A DNA stretch of 64,000 nt, taken from NCBI GenBank assembly GCA_027924645.1, contig BSBN01000037.1, positions 310,001 to 374,000 of the forward strand, given 5' to 3'. This stretch comes from Cunninghamia lanceolata. Taxonomy: Eukaryota; Streptophyta; Pinopsida; Cupressales; Cupressaceae. Made by a program: the position numbers and the translations under genes. Below, piece after piece: positions 59,336-64,000 of the stretch (position 1 is the first letter of the stretch; each line of letters begins with the position of its first letter). The notes under the pieces were generated by a model. The model saw only the letters and a program-made list of their open reading frames with translations, ran no database searches and was not told where the DNA came from.

Positions 59336-60140
59336 ATTAAGCCACATAAGTGAAAAAGGTTTAAAACTATTATGAATAAAAGGTTGGTTGTCGGTTTCTC
59401 CTAGTCTAACGAGTATTTTGATTTTTGTGAGCAATGTGTGTTTGGGAAACAAAACAGATCATCATTTCCTTCAAGAAAATATAAAGTAAAGAGTAAATTA
59501 GAAAGTATTCATATGAATGTGTTTGGTCCTGTGGATGTTGGATCAATTGGAAAACCTTGATATTTTGTGATCTTCATTGATGATGCTTCAAGGTTTACCT
59601 AGATTTATTTTATGCGACATAAATTTAAAGTTTTCACTAAGTTTAAAGAATTTAAATTCTTAGTACAAAATCAATCAGATCATAAGATAAATATTTTGAG
59701 GTTTGACAATGGAGTGGAATATTGTTCCAAGGAATTTGATGAGTTTTGCAAGCATGTAGGTATAATCAAGCAAAATACTACTCTGTATACACCTCAGTAG
59801 AATGGGTGGTAGAAAGGATGAATTGAACCTTTATGGAAAGAGATAGAAGTATGTTAAGTGGTGTACAGTAGGATAGATGCTTTTGGACAAAAGTTGTGAG
59901 TATTGCTTGTTACTTACTTAATAAATCTCCTTGTATGACTATTGAGTTGACACCTTATGAAGTGTGGACAAGTAAGAAACCTTCTATTTCACATTTAAGG
60001 GTTTTTAGCTGTGAGGCTTTTGTTAATGTGCTTAAATTAAAGTGATCTAAGTTGGATCCAAAAGCACAAAAATTCATCTTCATTGGATATGGTCATAATG
60101 TTAAAGGTTATAAGCTTTAGAATCCACTAACCTTGAAATT
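59336..60140 (+). pseudogene. pol: E7 integrase
   Basis: The zinc domain (HKLSHISEKGLKTIMN, CEQCVFGKQ) is followed by HMNVFGP, where the first catalytic Asp is Asn, then LRFDNGVEYCSKEFDEF with the second Asp. At the third position the sequence reads NGW-KG with stops, so the Glu is lost. Frames change after 59800. Later pieces (SRDVIFREQKTIYVPE near 60140-60190 and the E-rich EVEHVEEQEEEE near 60350) belong to the integrase to RT spacer up to 60584. Confidence 0.8.
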
Positions 60141-60584
60141 TGGTCTTTTCTAGAGATGTTATTTTTAGGGAGCAAAAAACTATTTATGTTCCTGAATAGC
60201 CAAAAGAGAAAGAAGGGAAAAAAGATAATGCATTTTGATTTGAAGCAAGAAGTTGCACATGTGGAAGAACAAATGATGGATCTGAGGATGGAGAAGAAGA
60301 AGAGCATTCAAGTGGGAGTTCTGAGTTGGATGACCCTGAAGTCTCTATAGAGGTTGAGCATGTAGAAGAACAAGAGGAAGAAGAATAATCCCTTACTCCA
60401 CCCTTGAGAAGATCCACAAGACAACGAAATCCAGTTGATAGGTATAGCCTACCAGATTTCTGTTGTGTATTTGCTTTAAGTACTAACAATGAACTTAGAT
60501 CCTATAAGGAATCTACTCTTTTAGATGATAGTGTGTCTTGGTAACAAGACATGCAAGAGGAGATGATGGCTTTAGGTTCGTACG

Positions 60585-60973
60585 TGTACGGACTGCATAT
60601 TTCATGTACCGTACATACTACAATACCCAACACAGATGTCCGCACCAAGTGTCAGTGTCCCTGGCAGTGGACTCCCAACTTTGGTGCTAGGTTCATCATT
60701 TCTAGTTATTTCATTTTCTGTATTAGTTTTTTGTGAATTTTGTTCTTTGTCTATGCTTATCTCTTCAGTTTTCCATTGTACTTAATTAGTTTTGTTAGTT
60801 TAATTAGTCACTTACCACTTCAATTACAACAAAAGAATCCAACTTGGATAATCTTGCTCTTCCTAATTGGATAGTAGCAAGACACACATCTTCATCGATT
60901 TGGATTCTAATGTTTGATAGAAGTTTGCTTTGATTAGCAGTAGTTTAGTTAAAAGCAAAATCTGCATCTTACA
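60585..60973 (+). repeat. E8 5' LTR (boundary inferred)
   Basis: The segment runs from TGTACGGACTGC to CATCTTACA, about 389 bp, directly before the primer site. A GTACGG/CCGTAC inverted pair lies near its start. No second copy is available for checking. Confidence 0.5.
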
Positions 60974-60976
60974 TTT

Positions 60977-60994
60977 TGGTGAACCCGACGTGCT
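60977..60994 (+). promoter_or_regulatory. E8 primer binding site
   Basis: TGGTGAACCCGACGTGCT starts three bases after the inferred LTR end. It begins with TGG and its reverse complement looks like a tRNA 3' end, but I cannot assign the tRNA. It differs from the sites of E1, E2, E3 and E4. Confidence 0.6.
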
Positions 60995-61198
60995 CAAAAC
61001 ACTTTTAAAAAACTTTTTAAAATGAAAAAACAAAAACTGAACACCTCTTTAAAACAATAACATTTTCCTCTTCTTATATCTATTGTATCATGAGATATGT
61101 GAGCACGCACGTGTTGCGGAGCTTGTATCAATTTATGCAGCTTTACGACCTGGTGCTCTAACTTTGAATTATTTGTTCGTAGAAGTGTGAGAATATTC

Positions 61199-62990
61199 AT
61201 GGTTTCTTGTGCTCCTGGTAGCTCTAAAACCACGCAGCCGGATAATGACATTTTTAACTTCTCGATGGCTAATTCTAGAGTACAGATTCTTGTTATCTTA
61301 TGCTCTCACACTGATCCTCTCACTAGAGTAAATGACTTCACAGATCCTCCCAATATAGATATGTTTATCGCTAGTGTGCCTCTAGCCCAACTACAATCAT
61401 TAGACATCTAGCTGGTTGAATTTCATGACTTTTTGGGTGCCGAGCACCTAGCAGGTGAAATTGTACCCCTCGTGGAGAATCTTAGAAAGTTCTTAAACAA
61501 TGACCTGCAAGGTGTGGATTTCCTCCGTAGCATAGCTCACATAGTGAACAACAATGTTCCTTCATTAGATAGCTGCGCATAAAAACTCAATGAGTCACTG
61601 TCCAATAGCTCTCAAGCTCATATTTTGATGCCTATGTCAACCTCCTCCCTTTATACTTTCACTTCTTCTCGCATCTCAATAACCACTGCTTACACGAATA
61701 ATGCTAACACCACTTCTACAGGATTGGGTGGGGACCCTATACATCAATTTGGTCCTATTCCCTCGAATACTTCCTTATCATTTACTTTCTCAACCACAAA
61801 CTCTAGGGTCCCTCAACCACCACCTCTTAATTCCCAATCCAACACACAAAACTAGAATGTCCAAGTACAATACAACAAAACTACCAACCCTGTCATCACC
61901 CAATTGCTTCAAAATGTTAACTCCTTACAACAATAGTTGGCTGACATATCCACTTCCACATCTTAGCCTTCCATTCCCTCATATTATACCTATAGCCCAC
62001 TATCACTTGTCATTCTCCATGCACCTCTTCCACCAAACTTCAAGGTGCCACATCTTGAAAAATATAATGGTAAGGAAGACTTGCAAAACCATGTGTATGC
62101 ATTTATTGCTATTTGTAACGATTTCCTCTTCAATGATTTTCTTCTCACAAAACTATTCACCTGGTCCCTCAAGGACATGATGTTAGATTGGTTTTGTTCT
62201 CTCCTCAATCATTATATTACTTCCTTCCAACAACTAGTTAATCAATTTCTCCAACATTTTCAAGCTAACATTGGACCACATGTCACATTGACTGATCTCA
62301 TCCATTACAAGCAAACTGTGAATGAGAAATTGACTAACTTCATTGGTCAGTATCAGGATCTCTTCTCATAGATACCTTATGCTCTTCCTAACTCTAACGT
62401 GAACTAGGTTTTCATTAGAAACCTACAACCAAAGATGAGATATTAGATTTTGCTGATGAGTTACCAGTCGTTTAGGCATCTTTGCATGGCATTCCACGAT
62501 TACCAACAATCAGTATGTTAGTATGAGGAATTCTCATCACATACTCTCATTGGGAAATCTGATGTTGGTTCTTCCTTTAACTACAAGAAAAATAAAAACT
62601 TTATCAAAATAAATACTAGTAACAATAACAATAATGTAACAGTCAAAACACATAATAACAATGTTATGGCCCTCTCTTTGCAAGCAAAATAGAGGACTCA
62701 ATAGTTTACCCTGCTCTCTGAATCCCTTTATTCAATCATGGAGCAATTGTTGAACATACAACAAAATTATCCATTTGCCACCTGTTCGTCTCGTTGACAC
62801 TTCCAAACCCCTACCACCTTTGTATGACCTAAAGGCCTTTTGCTAGTTCCACATAGTAGTTGGACATGACATTGAAAGATGTATGCATCTTAAGCACAAT
62901 GTGCAAGACCTCATTGATCATGACATCATCCAGGTCTCTGGAGTGAATGACAAAGGAAACAAGTCAGTTGCTCCATCGAACTAGAACCTT
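61199..62990 (+). pseudogene. gag: E8 gag
   Basis: From ATG 61199 (MVSCAPGSSKTTQPDNDIF) a single frame can be followed with several stops to about 62370. It includes a Ser/Thr/Pro/Asn-rich region (61620-61850), the gag core (PPNFKVPHLEKYNGKEDLQN, then LFTWSLKDMMLDWFCSLLNH, FQQLVNQFLQHFQ) and later, in a shifted frame, FHIVVGHDIERCMHLKHNVQ, the Tat-type Cys/His segment, near 62840-62905. The first Cys of that motif appears lost next to a stop. Confidence 0.78.
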
Positions 62991-63239
62991 CAGATCTACA
63001 CAAACCCCTTACCTAATCATTCCACAAACCTCATTAAGCTTCCCTCTAATACAATGATTTCTACAGAGCCTGCTGGTGATCCATCTTCCTCTCTCCTGGA
63101 TGATTGTTATGGTAGATGACCACCCTTGACCCAGTCAACAACATGTTCCTTTCGAGTCTATCATCTCCTTCTCACCCACCAATGTGCTATAGCATGTTTA
63201 TGACACAACATGGTTAATGTGATCACTAACGAGTTCCTT

Positions 63240-63540
63240 TACATGCATGAGCTATATTAGCATCAATACAAGAAATTATAAGTCTAGCTACATGCAGATG
63301 ATGGGTCCTTTCAATTTACCATGGGTTCGCTTACCTTGCATGTCCGAGTCGAACCTGAGGCCCTGGATGTTACCTTCTCTGTGATCCCCACTTCTGACTA
63401 ATTTCACATGAAACTGGGCCATCTGTGGCTCGTTTCCATGAAGGCAGTCCTCTCCGTAGTCCATAAGTGTTTGAAGTTCCCACATGAAGGCTAGGTGCAC
63501 ACTATATACCATAGTGGGTTCAAGCCCCTTGCCTTCTAAG
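63240..63540 (+). pseudogene. pol: E8 protease region
   Basis: DDGSFQFTMGSLTLHVRVEP, FSVIPTSD, LKLGHLWL-like text (MKLGHLWLVSMKAV) and CLKFPHEG correspond to the Tat protease segment before and around the 'LLGRPWIH' motif; the GRPW here reads GHLW. The catalytic Asp-Ser/Asn-Gly part upstream is not clearly readable. From 63541 to 64000 a Pro/Thr/Ser-rich open stretch (63585-63899) follows that I cannot place. Confidence 0.6.
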
Positions 63541-64000
63541 GAAAGTTCTCCTTAAACTACTTCTAGCCAACAACAACTGAACCAATGCGGCCTCGTGGCA
63601 ACTTCTTGTTTCTTTGGTATCAGAAGTTTAAAGTGAACCACATAGCCCAATTGTTTATTGGTGCCTCCTCATTATCTACACCAACTGCTACCCCTCCAAT
63701 GCCTTTGTCATCAGAGGTTGCTCCTATTCCTCACACTATCTCTATTACAGAAAGAGGAGAGCAACCCACACAAAGTGTGCCTCCCCTCCCCCATGCTTCA
63801 GGAACATACTTTGTGGTTGTGCCTCCTACATCTTACATGAGACCTAGAGGACCTCTGCAAAAACATCCTAGAGCTCCACACATTCCTGGGACCTCCTAGT
63901 CTTCGTTGGCTGATTTTGTTCCTCTTGCTTTTACGATAGCATGAGGAAACTCATTGCTACTAAGTGCTCTTGCTCCTACTCTTCCAATGTCTCCCCAACC

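Larger units (their letters stand above)
57114..60584 (+). mobile_element. E7: Ty1/copia element truncated by E8
   Basis: The 5' LTR, primer site, gag, protease and integrase of a copia element lie in order on the plus strand. The sequence stops being copia near 60575, just at the start of the RT region (DMQEEMMAL), where E8 begins. The RT, RNase H and 3' LTR may lie beyond E8, outside the window. The coding is badly decayed. Confidence 0.8.
60585..64000 (+). mobile_element. E8: Tat-type Ty3/gypsy element, 5' part
   Basis: A short LTR (about 60585-60973), a primer site at 60977-60994, gag and protease lie on the plus strand, and the element runs off the window end. The gag wording (PHLEKYNGKEDLQNHVYAF, then CMHLKHNVQDLIDHD) is typical of plant Tat-group gypsy elements. 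It has many stops. The left boundary is inferred from where E7 coding stops; the first clear TG is at 60585. Confidence 0.72.

Noticed and set aside
1..64000. CRISPR arrays, bacterial operons, tRNA or rRNA genes
   Set aside because: No regular direct repeats with unique spacers, no ribosome-binding-site-led gene clusters, and no cloverleaf with conserved tRNA boxes was found by reading; a tRNA scanner would settle the last point.

Overview
The window reads as intergenic DNA from a large, repeat-rich seed-plant genome, most likely a gymnosperm, though a large angiosperm genome cannot be excluded. I see no intact host gene, no tRNA or rRNA gene and no CRISPR array. Almost all coding signal comes from decayed LTR retrotransposons, several nested inside one another, plus fragments of plant mobile domain (PMD) sequence and two long reading regions I cannot assign. 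Most in-frame stops look like C-to-T or G-to-A changes, as expected of old methylated repeats.

Layout. 1-2003: AT-rich DNA with two inverted repeats, a TATA box and a PMD N-terminal pseudogene. 2009-9345: element E1, a minus-strand Ty3/gypsy chromovirus (gag, protease, RT, RNase H, integrase, chromodomain) with long LTRs, an initiator-Met primer site and an AAAAA target duplication. 9351-10868: the 3' part of a minus-strand coding relic (E5). 10869-43418: E3, a minus-strand Athila-like gypsy element of about 13 kb once its insertions are removed. A Ty1/copia element (E4, 18866-26035, duplication GTGGA) splits its RT. A plus-strand Tat-related gypsy element (E2, 30137-42401, duplication GGTGG) splits its 5' LTR. 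E3 keeps a long unclassified reading region between integrase and 3' LTR.

43419-46551 resembles the upstream part of the gene into which E3 inserted. 46552-48589 shows no convincing gene. 48593-51698 is a second long, unassigned minus-strand relic (E6). 51870-54870 is AT-rich with degenerate repeats. 54870-56090 is a plus-strand PMD C-terminal pseudogene followed by a coiled-coil region. 57114-60584 is a plus-strand copia element (E7), cut by E8, a Tat-type gypsy element starting near 60585 and running off the window.

Order of events: E5-type sequence, then E3, then E4 and E2 inside E3. E1 is an independent and fairly young insertion. The most interesting items are E2 (a complete plant-type RNase H before RT while the native RNase H has lost its acidic residues, and a CG-rich ATCGGC/GCCGAT array filling 1.2 kb of each LTR) and the three long unclassified reading regions in E3, E5 and E6.
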